The notes beneath the pieces were generated by a model. It was not told the origin of the DNA, made no database searches, and was given only the letters and a program-made list of their open reading frames with translations. Position numbers and translations under genes: made by a program. Shown here piece after piece: positions 44,621 through 54,134 of a stretch of DNA of 64,000 bases. Positions within the stretch are counted from its first letter, which is position 1. Each line of letters begins with the position of its first letter. Origin of the DNA: Sulfurovum sp. TSL1 (lineage in GTDB: Bacteria; Campylobacterota; Campylobacteria; Campylobacterales; Sulfurovaceae); the NCBI RefSeq assembly GCF_019972135.1, contig NZ_BPFI01000001.1, positions 1,657,106-1,721,105 on the forward strand. The letters are read 5' to 3'.

Positions 44621-46149
44621 CCCTGCTCTATCCAAGCTTTTTATGGCTGCTGATCCCTTTGGCTCTACTTCTATGGTACAGTTCACGCAAAGTGGTACCT
44701 TTGGTACATCTTGTCATCCTAATGCTTGTGGTGCTTTCACTCGCACGCCCCGTCCGGGAAGAGACACTGCAAGAAGCCGGTATAGAAGCCAAAGACATTA
44801 TCATTGCACTGGATGTCTCCTACTCCATGAAAGCCACGGACATCACACCGACACGTTACGACTTTGCAAAAGAGACCATTGCTGCCCTTCTGCAGGAAAA
44901 TCCGGGTGACAATATCATGCTCATCGCCTTTACAACGAACCCCTTGCTGCTTTCTCCCCCCACCACGGACCATGCCCTGATCAACATTGCCCTTGCAAAT
45001 CTCAACCCGGAGTTCATCCTTACCAAAGGCACCTCGCTTGAAACGCTCTTTAAGAGGATCGCTTCCATGAAAAGGGGGCATAAGAACCTCATACTTATGA
45101 CAGACGGGGGTGACGAAGAGGACCTTGGAAAACTGACAACGCTTATCCAAAATGCAGATATCTCTTTGAGCATTTTGGCATTGGGGAGCACACTGGGAAC
45201 GACCATTGTGAACAAAGACGGAAGCCTTCTCAAGGACAAAGATGACAACCTTGTCATCTCGCGTGTCAATCCTCTTTTGGAATCACTCTCTTCCTCTGTT
45301 TCAGGCACTTATGTGACTGCCTCAAGTACCCCCGAAGCCACAGCGGACAGGGTCAGTGATGCATTGCAGGAGAATGCGGATCAGGCACAACACATTCAAA
45401 AGATGCAGCGCCATTACCTGGAGCTCTATCAGCTGCCTTTGGGAGTCGCGCTTGTCTTGTTCTTTATGCTCCATACGCGCGCTGTCAAATACCTGCTGAT
45501 ACTCTTTGCCCTTCTAGGGGTACAGGCCGAGGCTTCCCTGCTTGACAACTATCATCTGAACCGTGCCTACCAAAGCTACAGAACCTCTGATCTCAATGAG
45601 ACAAAAAAGCAGATACAGCAGATCAAGGCCCGCTCTTTGCAAAGCCAAATGCTACTGGCAAATACGTACTACAAACAGCGTGCCTTTAAAAAAGCGATCC
45701 AAACCTACAGAACCATCCGTTCCACTTCTCCAAAGATCAAACAGCAGCTCTATTACAATATCGCCAATGCCTATGCGATGCAAGAGTCATACGATAAAGC
45801 CAAACTTTACTATACTAAAGTCTTGCAGTTGGGGGAAGATCCGGATGCTGAACATAATCTACGCCTGGTGGCACTTCTGAGCGACCAAAAGAGTGCGGAC
45901 CTTGGTATCGCGCACCCGAAATCACAAGACTCCTCTTCAAGCAAAAGTGAATCACAAGAGGAGAATAAAGAGTCAAAAAGTGAAGATGAACCCAGTTCGG
46001 GAAGCGGTGGAGGCGGAGAGAGCCAAACACAAAAAGAGCAGAAGGAGAACAAGCTTTTAGATGCAGGAAATCAAGAGCAGCACCCTCTGGGCTCTAAAGT
46101 CTATGAACTTATCAATAAAGGATATATACGTGAAACACAACCCTGGTAA
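44617..46149 (+). CDS. batB: BatB-BatC fusion: VWA domain plus TPR region
   Basis: 510 aa. Two N-terminal helices, a VWA domain with DVSYSM (66-71) and TDGGDE, a third helix at about 270-288, then a TPR region (about 305-425: AYQSYRTSDLNETKKQIQQI, LYYNIANAYAMQESYDKAKL). A Ser/Glu/Lys/Gln-rich acidic tail (about 430-500, with SGSGGGGESQTQKEQKEN) follows. In Bacteroides-type operons these are separate BatB and BatC proteins; here they are one chain. It overlaps batA by ATGA. Confidence 0.88.
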   Translation: MTLLYPSFLWLLIPLALLLWYSSRKVVPLVHLVILMLVVLSLARPVREETLQEAGIEAKDIIIALDVSYSMKATDITPTRYDFAKETIAALLQENPGDNIMLIAFTTNPLLLSPPTTDHALINIALANLNPEFILTKGTSLETLFKRIASMKRGHKNLILMTDGGDEEDLGKLTTLIQNADISLSILALGSTLGTTIVNKDGSLLKDKDDNLVISRVNPLLESLSSSVSGTYVTASSTPEATADRVSDALQENADQAQHIQKMQRHYLELYQLPLGVALVLFFMLHTRAVKYLLILFALLGVQAEASLLDNYHLNRAYQSYRTSDLNETKKQIQQIKARSLQSQMLLANTYYKQRAFKKAIQTYRTIRSTSPKIKQQLYYNIANAYAMQESYDKAKLYYTKVLQLGEDPDAEHNLRLVALLSDQKSADLGIAHPKSQDSSSSKSESQEENKESKSEDEPSSGSGGGGESQTQKEQKENKLLDAGNQEQHPLGSKVYELINKGYIRETQPW

Positions 46150-47278
46150 AAGCGCTTTACATTTATGCTTTCTTCTTCTAAGTTTTCTCACGCTTCAGGC
46201 AGAAGATTTTACCTATACTTTGAATGTAGATCAACCGGCGCCTTATGTCAAGGAGCCCGTCATACTGACCCTCGATCTCAACCAAACCAATCATGATGTC
46301 GTGATGCTCTTTAACTTTGACATCCGCCAAAGTGAAGATTATACGTTTCAAAGGCTGGATATCAAGGAAACAGAAAGCTATCATGATCTCAAAATTCATT
46401 ATGTCTATCTCATCTACCCTTTAAAGTCTGGAGATATCAACATCACATTCGATCTCACCAAAAAAGTCACAACGGATGAGAGTCTGGCTTACAGTTTTTC
46501 CGGGGACAGAGACAATGTGAAGACTTTGGTTACAAAAAACACACCTATCGATCTGCCTCCTTTACAGCTCCGGGTCAAACCGCTTCCTGAAGGGACACTC
46601 CTTGTAGGAGACTTTGCATTAAACTATGGGATCAAAAAGCATCAAGCCAAGGCCTATGAACCGCTCCCTTTCCAAGTGACTATCAAAGGAAAAGGGTACC
46701 CTCCGCTACTGGAGAGAGTGCTTCCAAAAGAAGGCAACTTTACGCGTTTTACAGAAAAACCTATTGTCAAGTCTGTAGCAACCACAGGGGGGACACAAAG
46801 TACAGTAACCTATCCGATGGCGCTTTCACATAGTCAAAGTTTTACACTTCCACCCATACGTCTCATCGCCTTTGATCCTCAAAGCGAAAAAAGTTACACA
46901 CTGGATATCCCTTCACAGCAGTTCAATATTGAGCAGGTGGAGTCCCGTCATTTGGTCGACACGGTAGATTCACCCGATATCGCCAAGGAGGACTGGTCCT
47001 GGCTACGTACACTTTCGGGGTATATCGTGGCATTTTTTGCAGGCTATATGACTGCGCTTAGCTGGAGATGGACCAAGAAAAAGAGAGAAAAAGAAGCCCA
47101 TCCTTTGGTACAGAAGATACGGAACTGCAAGGATGAAAAAGCGTTACTGCAGGTACTTATCGCAGCAGACAACAGTGAATTTACCTCCAGTATAGAAAAA
47201 CTGGAAGATTCTTTATATGGAAATGGTAAAATCAGCTTGAATCAAGTAAAACAGGACGTTCTGGAGAAAATAATATGA
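46130..47278 (+). CDS. batD: BatD-like membrane protein
   Basis: 382 aa from GTG 46130, which has AAAGGA upstream and overlaps batB by 20 bp; a longer frame to 46061 lies inside batB. A signal peptide (about 8-24) is followed by an immunoglobulin-like periplasmic domain, BatD type (TYTLNVDQPAPYVKEPVILT). A membrane helix (about 299-316) and a soluble cytosolic tail (KKKREKEAHPLVQKI) follow. It is probably the adaptor of the Bat complex. Confidence 0.83.
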   Translation: MKHNPGKSALHLCFLLLSFLTLQAEDFTYTLNVDQPAPYVKEPVILTLDLNQTNHDVVMLFNFDIRQSEDYTFQRLDIKETESYHDLKIHYVYLIYPLKSGDINITFDLTKKVTTDESLAYSFSGDRDNVKTLVTKNTPIDLPPLQLRVKPLPEGTLLVGDFALNYGIKKHQAKAYEPLPFQVTIKGKGYPPLLERVLPKEGNFTRFTEKPIVKSVATTGGTQSTVTYPMALSHSQSFTLPPIRLIAFDPQSEKSYTLDIPSQQFNIEQVESRHLVDTVDSPDIAKEDWSWLRTLSGYIVAFFAGYMTALSWRWTKKKREKEAHPLVQKIRNCKDEKALLQVLIAADNSEFTSSIEKLEDSLYGNGKISLNQVKQDVLEKII

Positions 47279-48222
47279 ATGAACAGATAAACAGACTTAA
47301 AAGCGAGATAAGCAAAGCCGTGATAGGCCAGGAAGCCATGGTTGAAGGATTGCTCATAGGATTGCTTTGTGATGGCCATATACTGGTCGAAGGTGTACCG
47401 GGACTTGCAAAGACCACCACTATCAATGCGCTCTCACGCGCCCTGGGGTTAGAGTCTAAACGTATCCAGTTCACGCCCGACCTTTTGCCCTCAGACATCA
47501 TCGGTGCACAGATCTATAACCCGAAGGACCACAGCTTCAGCATCAAAAAAGGCCCTCTTTTTACACACCTTCTCCTAGCGGATGAGATCAACCGTGCCCC
47601 GGCAAAAGTACAATCCGCCCTGCTTGAAGTGATGCAGGAGAGACAGGTCACCATTGCCGAAGAGACCTTTAAACTTGATCGGCCGTTCCTGGTCATGGCA
47701 ACACAGAACCCCATAGAACAGGAAGGCGTCTACGCACTGCCTGAAGCACAGCTGGACCGCTTTATGATGAAGATCGTGGTCCAGCACAACAGTGAAGCCC
47801 AAGAGCTGGAGATCATGCGAAAAGCAGCAAGTAAAAGTTTTGGTGAAGTACAGACCGTACTGAGTATAGAAGATCTCTTTACCCTTCAGGAAGAGATCGG
47901 GAAGATCCACGTCGATGAGGAGATGGAACGCTATATGGTACAGATCATCGCTGCAACCAGAGACCCTCTCAGGTTCGGCTTAGAGGATATTGCCGAGAAC
48001 ATCATGTTCGGAGCAAGCCCAAGGGCCTCGATAGACCTTTATAAGGCAGCCAAAGCCAAAGCCTTTTTACGCGGAAATGATTTTGTAAGTCCTGCAGACA
48101 TCGGGTATGTGATCCACAACGTACTCCGTCACCGTATCGTGCTTTCCTATGAGGCCAGAGCTAAGGGTATACATACAGATGAGATCATCACTGCTATCAT
48201 TGAGACATTGCCGATACCCTAA
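47275..48222 (+). CDS. MoxR-family AAA+ ATPase
   Basis: 315 aa. Walker A EGVPGLAKTTTI, the FTPDLLPSDIIG segment, Walker B LLADEINRAPAKVQ and sensor residues in ATQNPIEQEG are all present. MoxR proteins remodel partner proteins, often with VWA proteins encoded beside them. It overlaps batD (ATGA) and the DUF58 gene (TAATG). In most genomes moxR comes first in the bat operon; here it is fourth. Confidence 0.96.
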   Translation: MNEQINRLKSEISKAVIGQEAMVEGLLIGLLCDGHILVEGVPGLAKTTTINALSRALGLESKRIQFTPDLLPSDIIGAQIYNPKDHSFSIKKGPLFTHLLLADEINRAPAKVQSALLEVMQERQVTIAEETFKLDRPFLVMATQNPIEQEGVYALPEAQLDRFMMKIVVQHNSEAQELEIMRKAASKSFGEVQTVLSIEDLFTLQEEIGKIHVDEEMERYMVQIIAATRDPLRFGLEDIAENIMFGASPRASIDLYKAAKAKAFLRGNDFVSPADIGYVIHNVLRHRIVLSYEARAKGIHTDEIITAIIETLPIP

Positions 48223-49049
48223 TGAATACAGCCCTTAAAGCCCTGCAGCTCAAAGCCAGACACCAGGTATACACTTTGCTGAGCGGACACAATCTCTCTA
48301 AGCTCCAGGGAGAAGGGTATGACTTCTCTGAACTCAGAGAATACCAGATGGGTGATGACATCCGCAAGATCAACTGGACCATTTCGGCAAAACTGGGTCA
48401 TCCCTATATCAAAGAGCTGCATGCGAACCGTGAACTCTCCGTCGTAGTCGCTGCCTTCATGGATGCCAGCCTCTATTTTGGTGCAGGCAATGCCAAACAG
48501 AAGAAGCTGACTGAAGTAGCCACCATCCTGGGCTATGCGGCACAGCAGAACAATGACCTTTTTACAGGGATACACTATATGCAGGGACAAACCCATACGA
48601 CCCCGCCGACCAAACAGCTCTACCATATAGAACAGTTCTCGCAGACACTCTACAGTGCTTCTGTGCTCAATACCGCACTGGACTATAGTGCTGCGATCCA
48701 AGACCTTTTCAAAAGGCTGCACAAACCTTCACTTCTGTTTATTCTGAGTGACTTTTTGGAAGAGATGGATCTCTCGTTGCTCTCCCAAAAACACGAAGTC
48801 ATTGCGGTGATCATCAGGGACAGAGAAGAAGAAGTGCCTAAAAAACTTGGGGAAGTCACGCTCTCCCATCCGCAGGATGGCAAGAGGATGGATACCTACT
48901 TTGGGCAAAGAAGCATAGAGAAGTATCTTGCAAAACTCAAAGAGAATGATGAGAAGCTCTCTGAGCATTTTGCCCACTACGACATTCGTTCTGTCAAGAT
49001 ATTCACAGATGACGAAGCCGTAAGCAAACTGGTGGGGCTCTTTGTCTAG
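48222..49049 (+). CDS. DUF58 (VWA-like) protein of the moxR-bat cluster
   Basis: 275 aa with the DUF58 signature GEGYDFSELREYQMGDDIRK followed by INWTISAKLG, then a degenerate VWA domain (LFILSDFLEEMDLS). No membrane helix. It partners with MoxR in other systems. Its start shares one base with the moxR stop (TAATG). Confidence 0.92.
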   Translation: MNTALKALQLKARHQVYTLLSGHNLSKLQGEGYDFSELREYQMGDDIRKINWTISAKLGHPYIKELHANRELSVVVAAFMDASLYFGAGNAKQKKLTEVATILGYAAQQNNDLFTGIHYMQGQTHTTPPTKQLYHIEQFSQTLYSASVLNTALDYSAAIQDLFKRLHKPSLLFILSDFLEEMDLSLLSQKHEVIAVIIRDREEEVPKKLGEVTLSHPQDGKRMDTYFGQRSIEKYLAKLKENDEKLSEHFAHYDIRSVKIFTDDEAVSKLVGLFV

Positions 49050-49067
49050 TCCAACTATTTTTTTGCT

Positions 49068-49325
49068 TCAGATAAACAATAAGTAGACAAAGACCACAAA
49101 TAAGATCACATGCAGGAAACCTTCAAACATGTTGGTTTCCCCGTCATTGAAGTTCACGATGCTGACGATCAGGGTCAACCCCAGCATCACACCCTGTACC
49201 GGAAAACCTATGAGGTTCCCCAGCGTTGACTACACCAACGTATGTTCAAAATAAGTGATGACAAAATAAGAGATGATGGCTGCAAAGAGACTATACTCTG
49301 TTGAAAGATGCTTAAGAAGTTGCAT
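49068..49325 (-). pseudogene. Decayed CaCA-family (ChaA-like) cation/proton antiporter fragment
   Basis: The minus-strand frame begins ATG at 49325, sharing a base with the stop of the DUF3972 gene (TAATG). It reads MQLLKHLSTEYSLFAAIISY and on for 31 codons, then hits a TAG at about 49230. The same frame continues for 53 codons with VSIVNFNDGETNMFEGFLHV followed by a hydrophobic end, then stops at 49068. The last part resembles the C-terminal end of ChaA-type Ca2+(Na+)/H+ antiporters (VSxxNFxxGRTxxLxGxxHL). The first part looks like the N-terminal end. The remaining 300 or so residues are missing, so an internal deletion plus a nonsense codon is likely. Confidence 0.75.
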
Positions 49326-49978
49326 TATTTCAAGATATCCTTATAGCTTTTGTTGGCATTACACTTGAGTTTCCCCTCCACACCCATGATGCGTTCATCT
49401 CCTGATCTATAGGCTTTTTTCAAACGTTTTGTGATCTTGGCCTGTTCTTTTTCTTTCGTGATCTTGTGCTGCTTGAAGAATTTTTTGAGTCCTATCCAAC
49501 GATCCTCTTCAGCGTCCATACTCTCTTCTTCGGAGATCACCTCTATCGCTTCTTGTGATTTTCTCTGCTCTAACTGATGGACATAAAGCGTACGCATCTC
49601 GTAGAATGCCTCTTTGAGCAGGTCTATCTCACCTTTGAGTGTTGTTGAGATCTGCTTATTGGACTTTTTGAGGTCTTTGACGGTGCCTTTGAGTACCGAT
49701 ATCGTTTCATCTTTGGCTTTCAGTAATGCTTTATAGTCTTTCACCTCTGCAGGAGGTACCGAAGTGTTGGTTTGCGTTGAGATGGGCTTTTTGGGTACCA
49801 CCCTAGTCTCTTTTTCACTAGAGGCTGTTTCTTCTGCTCTCTCATTGTCAACGACAATGTAAAGTTTACCCTCTACGTTTTTCGCTGTCAATATCCCCCG
49901 CTTGACTTTCGCGTAGACCGCTTGTCTGGAAATACCCAGTTCCTGTGCATACTCAGCAGGCTTCATCAACTTTTCCAT
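49325..49978 (-). CDS. DUF3972 family protein with N-terminal HTH
   Basis: 217 aa. N-terminal MerR-like HTH (MKPAEYAQELGISRQAVYAK, VKRGILTAKNVEGKLYIVVD), a flexible Thr/Pro/Glu linker, a coiled coil (about 80-145) and a basic C-terminal region. DUF3972 is restricted mainly to Campylobacterota. Function unknown; DNA binding is suggested by the HTH. The antiporter remnant is coupled to its 3' end, so the two were once an operon. Confidence 0.85.
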   Translation of the reverse strand: MEKLMKPAEYAQELGISRQAVYAKVKRGILTAKNVEGKLYIVVDNERAEETASSEKETRVVPKKPISTQTNTSVPPAEVKDYKALLKAKDETISVLKGTVKDLKKSNKQISTTLKGEIDLLKEAFYEMRTLYVHQLEQRKSQEAIEVISEEESMDAEEDRWIGLKKFFKQHKITKEKEQAKITKRLKKAYRSGDERIMGVEGKLKCNANKSYKDILK

Positions 49979-50139
49979 ACTCTCCCCTGTTTACAGTTTT
50001 GTAAATGATAGCATAAATTTTATGAAAGCTTTACAGAAGAAAATCCTCATATTCAATCGAAAGTTAATCTTGTAATTGAGCTTGTATAAAAATACAAACT
50101 AAAATAATGCCAAGAATTACATTTAAAGATCAATCTATT

Positions 50140-50176
50140 AAAAACCTCATAAATTTATATATTTTATAAGGTTTTT
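50140..50176 (-). terminator. Stem-loop AAAAACCT/AGGTTTTT after the gene at 50175
   Basis: AAAAACCTcATAA pairs with TTATAAGGTTTTT with one mismatch. On the minus strand it ends in a T-run directly behind the stop codon. A closely related hairpin lies at 50761-50793, on the other side of the same gene. Confidence 0.65.
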
Positions 50177-50705
50177 ACTCCTCATATTTACTTGTATTAA
50201 AATCACATAGCTTTTTACCCTCTCCAATCTTTGGAGTAGAATAACTGTCTCCACTAAGTAGTCTGTCATATTCTAAATAGGCTTTCTTTCTCTCTTGAGT
50301 ATTAAATATTATGTTACTTCTAAAATATTCATTAGTAACATCTTTTATTACCAGAAGAACTTCATTAAAATATTTTGCATATATTTTATAGTAAGATTCA
50401 CAATATGACGGAGCACTCACGTAATCATGAATCTCTTTAGCCTTCTCAGGCGTTTCTAATACTTTCTTATATGCTCGCCCTGCCTGCATAGCAATATCTA
50501 TATGTATAGGATGTTCGTCTTTATATGTTTCATAAATCCAACGCTCCACATCATCCCGCACACCATTGTTATTAGAATCTATACCAAGTAGTGTTGAGTT
50601 GTTGATTTTAGGGTCTGGTTCTGGTGGAAGAGTGTGTCCATTAATGGTTTCGGAATAAGTATTTGAAGTTAAAAGTAATAATAGAATCAATCCAATCTTT
50701 TTCAT
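50175..50705 (-). CDS. Secreted protein with calcium-type DxNxNG loop, unknown
   Basis: 176 aa from ATG 50705 (MKKIGLILLLLLTSNTYSE); an upstream TTG is less likely. A clear signal peptide (about 1-18) is followed by the EF-hand-like loop GIDSNNNGVRDDVERWIYET, typical of thrombospondin type 3 or dockerin calcium sites. The rest is helical with two Cys (SYCESY and KKLCDF). Low GC compared with neighbours and flanking hairpins hint at an acquired gene. Confidence 0.75.
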   Translation of the reverse strand: MKKIGLILLLLLTSNTYSETINGHTLPPEPDPKINNSTLLGIDSNNNGVRDDVERWIYETYKDEHPIHIDIAMQAGRAYKKVLETPEKAKEIHDYVSAPSYCESYYKIYAKYFNEVLLVIKDVTNEYFRSNIIFNTQERKKAYLEYDRLLSGDSYSTPKIGEGKKLCDFNTSKYEE

Positions 50706-50760
50706 GTATATAGCCTTTATATTCAATCAACTATATACTATCTTAATTCTCTGAAAACCA

Positions 50761-50793
50761 AAACCTTATAATCTAACATATTTTATAAGGTTT
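50761..50793. repeat. Perfect 11-bp stem-loop AAACCTTATAA/TTATAAGGTTT
   Basis: An 11-bp stem with an 11-nt loop, 56 bp upstream of the gene at 50175-50705. It is close in sequence to the hairpin at 50140-50176, and AAAACCTTATAAAA occurs again at 50841-50854. It could end a leftward transcript or mark the border of an insertion. Confidence 0.6.
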
Positions 50794-50963
50794 ATTGCTG
50801 TAGCGACATTTGCAAACCATAAATTTGCATCTCTTGATAGAAAACCTTATAAAACGTGCTATATGGCAGATTTTATAATGAATATGATTCCTTGGGTTTA
50901 AATGTATTTGTTAAGAGATTTGTATAGTGTTAGAGATTTTTTAATGCAAGAAAAACGGGTGAT

Positions 50964-51599
50964 CTATTTTTGGGTACCGTCAAGTACGGGGACAAAGAGG
51001 CACTGTTCGATCGTCTCAGACGTAATGCGGCCGTTTTTCTTATAGTAACGTGTGATGATATGATAGTTTTCTGCCTCTTCCACAGGGGCCACCAATATAC
51101 CGCCCTCAGCCAATTGTTCAAAAAGTACGGCAGGTATCTCTTTGGCTGTGGCTGAGAAGAGTATACGTTCAAAAGGAGCATACTGCTTCCATCCTCTTTG
51201 CCCATCGTCAAAACGTGTAATGATATTGTGCATTTCAAGAGAGGAAAAACGGCTTTTTGCCTCTTTGAGAAGCTCGTCGATACGCTCTATGGTGAAGACA
51301 CGACGACAGATCTTGCTGAGTATTGCTGCTTGATATCCGCTTCCACAACCGATCTCAAGGACGGAGTCAACGCCTTCAAGCTCCAAGTGCTGTGTCATTT
51401 TAGCGACCGTTAGAGGGGAGGATATCCACTGGCTTGCCGCCAAAGGGAGAGCTTCGAGCTGATACGCAAGATGTTTAAACTGAGAAGGAACAAAGGTCTC
51501 TCTGTCAACAGCCAACAATGCTTCTCTGACATGCGCATCCAATGCAAAGTGTTTCTCGATCTCTGCAACAAGATTGTGTCGCTGTCTCTCTTTTATCAT
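50964..51599 (-). CDS. pcm: Protein-L-isoaspartate O-methyltransferase
   Basis: 211 aa. SAM motif I VLEIGCGSGYQAAIL at about 79-93, plus IERIDELL (motif post I) and the PLTVAKM start segment. It methylates abnormal isoaspartyl residues for repair. Typical length. It starts 91 bp after the end of the upstream nitrilase gene on the same strand. Confidence 0.95.
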   Translation of the reverse strand: MIKERQRHNLVAEIEKHFALDAHVREALLAVDRETFVPSQFKHLAYQLEALPLAASQWISSPLTVAKMTQHLELEGVDSVLEIGCGSGYQAAILSKICRRVFTIERIDELLKEAKSRFSSLEMHNIITRFDDGQRGWKQYAPFERILFSATAKEIPAVLFEQLAEGGILVAPVEEAENYHIITRYYKKNGRITSETIEQCLFVPVLDGTQK

Positions 51600-51690
51600 A
51601 AATTCAAGTCCCTCATCCCAAATAATGCAGAAATTCTATCTAAAATCAAGTTAAAAAGGCTTTTTCGCTTATCCAGGAGATCCTGTTTTT

Positions 51691-52422
51691 CTAGTCCATT
51701 ACTATATAACGGCGCATTTTTTTGATCTCTCTGAAGTCGATACACCCTTCTACGGCTTCCAGTGTATCATCTTTCGTCACTTCCCCTGTAGGCGAAATAA
51801 TGGACGATGCACTTGCCATATCTTCATCACAAGAGTTTGAAACGACAACATAACACTGGTTCATCACAGCCAGCGCACGGGAGAGTACTTCCAGATGTGT
51901 TTTACGCGGCTTCCCCCATCTTGAAGGCACAAACACGACATCCGCACCTTCCAGCTGTTGCCATAGCTCTTTGAACCGCAGCTCAAAACAGATCAGTATG
52001 GCATACTTCACCCCTTCGATCTCAAAAGGTTTGATCTTCTTCTTTTTCCCTTCGAGAAAATAAAGGTCCTCATCTCCCAGTTTAAAGAGTTTTACCTTCT
52101 CTTGCCGATGTACGATCTTATGCTTATGGATGACCACTGCCTGATTCACAAAATGCCCATCCTCTTCAAGAATAAGGGTGAAGACTACGATCTGATCGTT
52201 CACCTCTTTTTTGAGTGTTTTCAGTGCATTGGCAGAAAATTTTGCAGCCGTGGCCATATGCTCATAATCGAACGAGGTCATAAAGACTTCGGGTGCCACA
52301 ACAATGTGCTTGTCTTGATGTTCTCTCAGATGAAAAAGGAGTGTATCAAGGTTTTCCTGATACCGTTTGTGCGAAGGAAGCTGTAAAGTGACAACTTCCA
52401 TGGTTTTAGGCAGGATCAACAT
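51691..52422 (-). CDS. Carbon-nitrogen hydrolase (nitrilase superfamily)
   Basis: 243 aa with ATG 52422 preceded by TAGG. The catalytic triad is visible: Glu45 (APEVF), Lys at about 109-111 (EKVKLF) and Cys145 (ILICFELRF). It belongs to the short amidase or omega-amidase-like branch; the exact amide cannot be told. It lies 8 bp after nrdB on the same strand and is co-transcribed. Confidence 0.92.
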   Translation of the reverse strand: MLILPKTMEVVTLQLPSHKRYQENLDTLLFHLREHQDKHIVVAPEVFMTSFDYEHMATAAKFSANALKTLKKEVNDQIVVFTLILEEDGHFVNQAVVIHKHKIVHRQEKVKLFKLGDEDLYFLEGKKKKIKPFEIEGVKYAILICFELRFKELWQQLEGADVVFVPSRWGKPRKTHLEVLSRALAVMNQCYVVVSNSCDEDMASASSIISPTGEVTKDDTLEAVEGCIDFREIKKMRRYIVMD

Positions 52423-52430
52423 GCAAAGAC

Positions 52431-53450
52431 CTAAAAGTCATCCAGGTCCAGACTTCCTTTGGAGTAGTTCGTTACATTTCCTTCAAAGAAGTTTGTCTTT
52501 TGATCATTAAACTGTGAAAAGTTGTCTACCCATTTGATAGGGTGTTCCACATTATAGATCTTCTCAAGCCCCACCGCATGCAATCTTTTATCCGCAAGAT
52601 ATTGAATATACTGCGTGATGATGTTATCTGTAAGCCCCAGTATTTGTCCTTGCGTGATATAGGCTCCCCATTCACACTCAAGCTTGACTGCGGATCTGAA
52701 CATTTCATACACTTCCTCAATAAGCTCTTTGGTAAAAAGATCCGGTCTCTCTTTTTTGGTAGAGTTGATCATGTTCTGGAACAGAAGAAGGTGTGTCACC
52801 TCATCTCTTTGGATAAAACGTATCATCTGTGCGGTTCCGAGCATTTTATCTGAACGTGCCAGTGTATAGAGGTAGGCAAAACCACTGTAAAAGTAGATAC
52901 CTTCAAGAATTTGATTGGCGAACATTGCTTTTACGATATTGGCATCTGTAGGATTGCTTGTAAGCTCATCATACACTTTGGCTATAGCATCATTTTTAGA
53001 CTTGAGCTTCATATCTCTTCTCCAAAGCTCATAGATCTCATCAGAGTTTGTAGAGATACTGTCCACCATTACCGCATAACTCTGAGAGTGTAGCGCCTCT
53101 TCAAATGCCTGTCTTACCAAGATGAGATTGACTTCGGGAGAAGTAATAAAAGGGTTTAGATTGTCAATGATATTATTGGTCTGAAGAGAATCCATAAAAA
53201 TGAGTTGCGCAAGCACTTTATCGTATGCTGACTTCTCTGCATCCGTCAAATGTTTATAATCATTGACATCACGGGTCATATCCACCTCTTTAGGGAACCA
53301 GGTGTTATTTAACATCATCTCCCATAGATTATATGCCCATTGATACTTAATGTCATTCAGTTCAAAGATCCCCGTTGGATCTCCGCCGAATATTCTTCTT
53401 TCAGATGTTTTTTCTTTTGAGTCGGGGTTATATATTCTTTTTCTTTCCAT
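52431..53450 (-). CDS. nrdB: Class Ia ribonucleotide reductase, beta subunit
   Basis: 339 aa. Carries the diiron/tyrosyl radical fold: [26 protein letters not shown] with the radical-site Tyr, [14 protein letters not shown], and [11 protein letters not shown] with further ligands. It gives the radical for deoxyribonucleotide synthesis and pairs with NrdA at 54914-57283, 1.5 kb upstream on the same strand. A small gene and a structured spacer separate the two, so they may be regulated independently. Confidence 0.97.
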   Translation of the reverse strand: MERKRIYNPDSKEKTSERRIFGGDPTGIFELNDIKYQWAYNLWEMMLNNTWFPKEVDMTRDVNDYKHLTDAEKSAYDKVLAQLIFMDSLQTNNIIDNLNPFITSPEVNLILVRQAFEEALHSQSYAVMVDSISTNSDEIYELWRRDMKLKSKNDAIAKVYDELTSNPTDANIVKAMFANQILEGIYFYSGFAYLYTLARSDKMLGTAQMIRFIQRDEVTHLLLFQNMINSTKKERPDLFTKELIEEVYEMFRSAVKLECEWGAYITQGQILGLTDNIITQYIQYLADKRLHAVGLEKIYNVEHPIKWVDNFSQFNDQKTNFFEGNVTNYSKGSLDLDDF

Positions 53451-53677
53451 CTGTACACCTTGATAGTTTTTTCATCTATTATTTTAAAACATTATACACA
53501 TTTTGGCTGATGATTTAGTAAGAATAGGTCGATGAATAATTGATAAAAGACAAACTCAAATAAGTACTTGAGCCTGTATCCGTCAGACCTTCAATATCTC
53601 TCATCAAATTCAGTGACGGAGAGGTGTCAAAGATCTGAAAAATGCCCTAAGACACATAAACATTTACGCAGGAAAGT

Positions 53678-53938
53678 TTATTCGTCCCATTTATGTTTAT
53701 GTGGGGTTCGTTCCAAATACTCCTGATCATAGTCGTCATCCTCATAGTATTCGTCATCTGCATCCGCCCATCCAAAGAATTCATCCGTAAAGACCTTGTC
53801 ATATCCCATCTCAACAAGCATCTCGTCAAGAATCGCATAATCCGTGCCTTTCGTTCTACAATAATTCATAAGCGTTTGCATATCCTCTTTTCCAACCCCG
53901 TTTACTTTCAAAGCAAACTCAATCTCTTGGAAGGTCAT
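53678..53938 (-). CDS. Small acidic protein near nrdB, unknown
   Basis: 86 aa, ATG with GGGTAGG before it. The first half is helical (EIEFALKVNGVGKEDMQTLM); the second half is extremely acidic (WADADDEYYEDDDYDQEYLE) and ends in HKHKWDE. It lies between nrdA and nrdB, on their strand. No family was recognised. Confidence 0.65.
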   Translation of the reverse strand: MTFQEIEFALKVNGVGKEDMQTLMNYCRTKGTDYAILDEMLVEMGYDKVFTDEFFGWADADDEYYEDDDYDQEYLERTPHKHKWDE

Positions 53939-54134
53939 CCTACCCTCTCCTCTTTTTAAATCACTGCTATACAGACAGCTTCTCTGGAAGTTTTATATTT
54001 CTATCCATATTGGAATTATATGTCAAAATCTGAGATTTTAAGCTAAAAAAAATCTTAATTTATCTAAAAAAATAATGATGTGATTTTTATCGAATATGAT
54101 CCTGTTTGTCTCATAGTTAAAAGCGTATCTAAAA

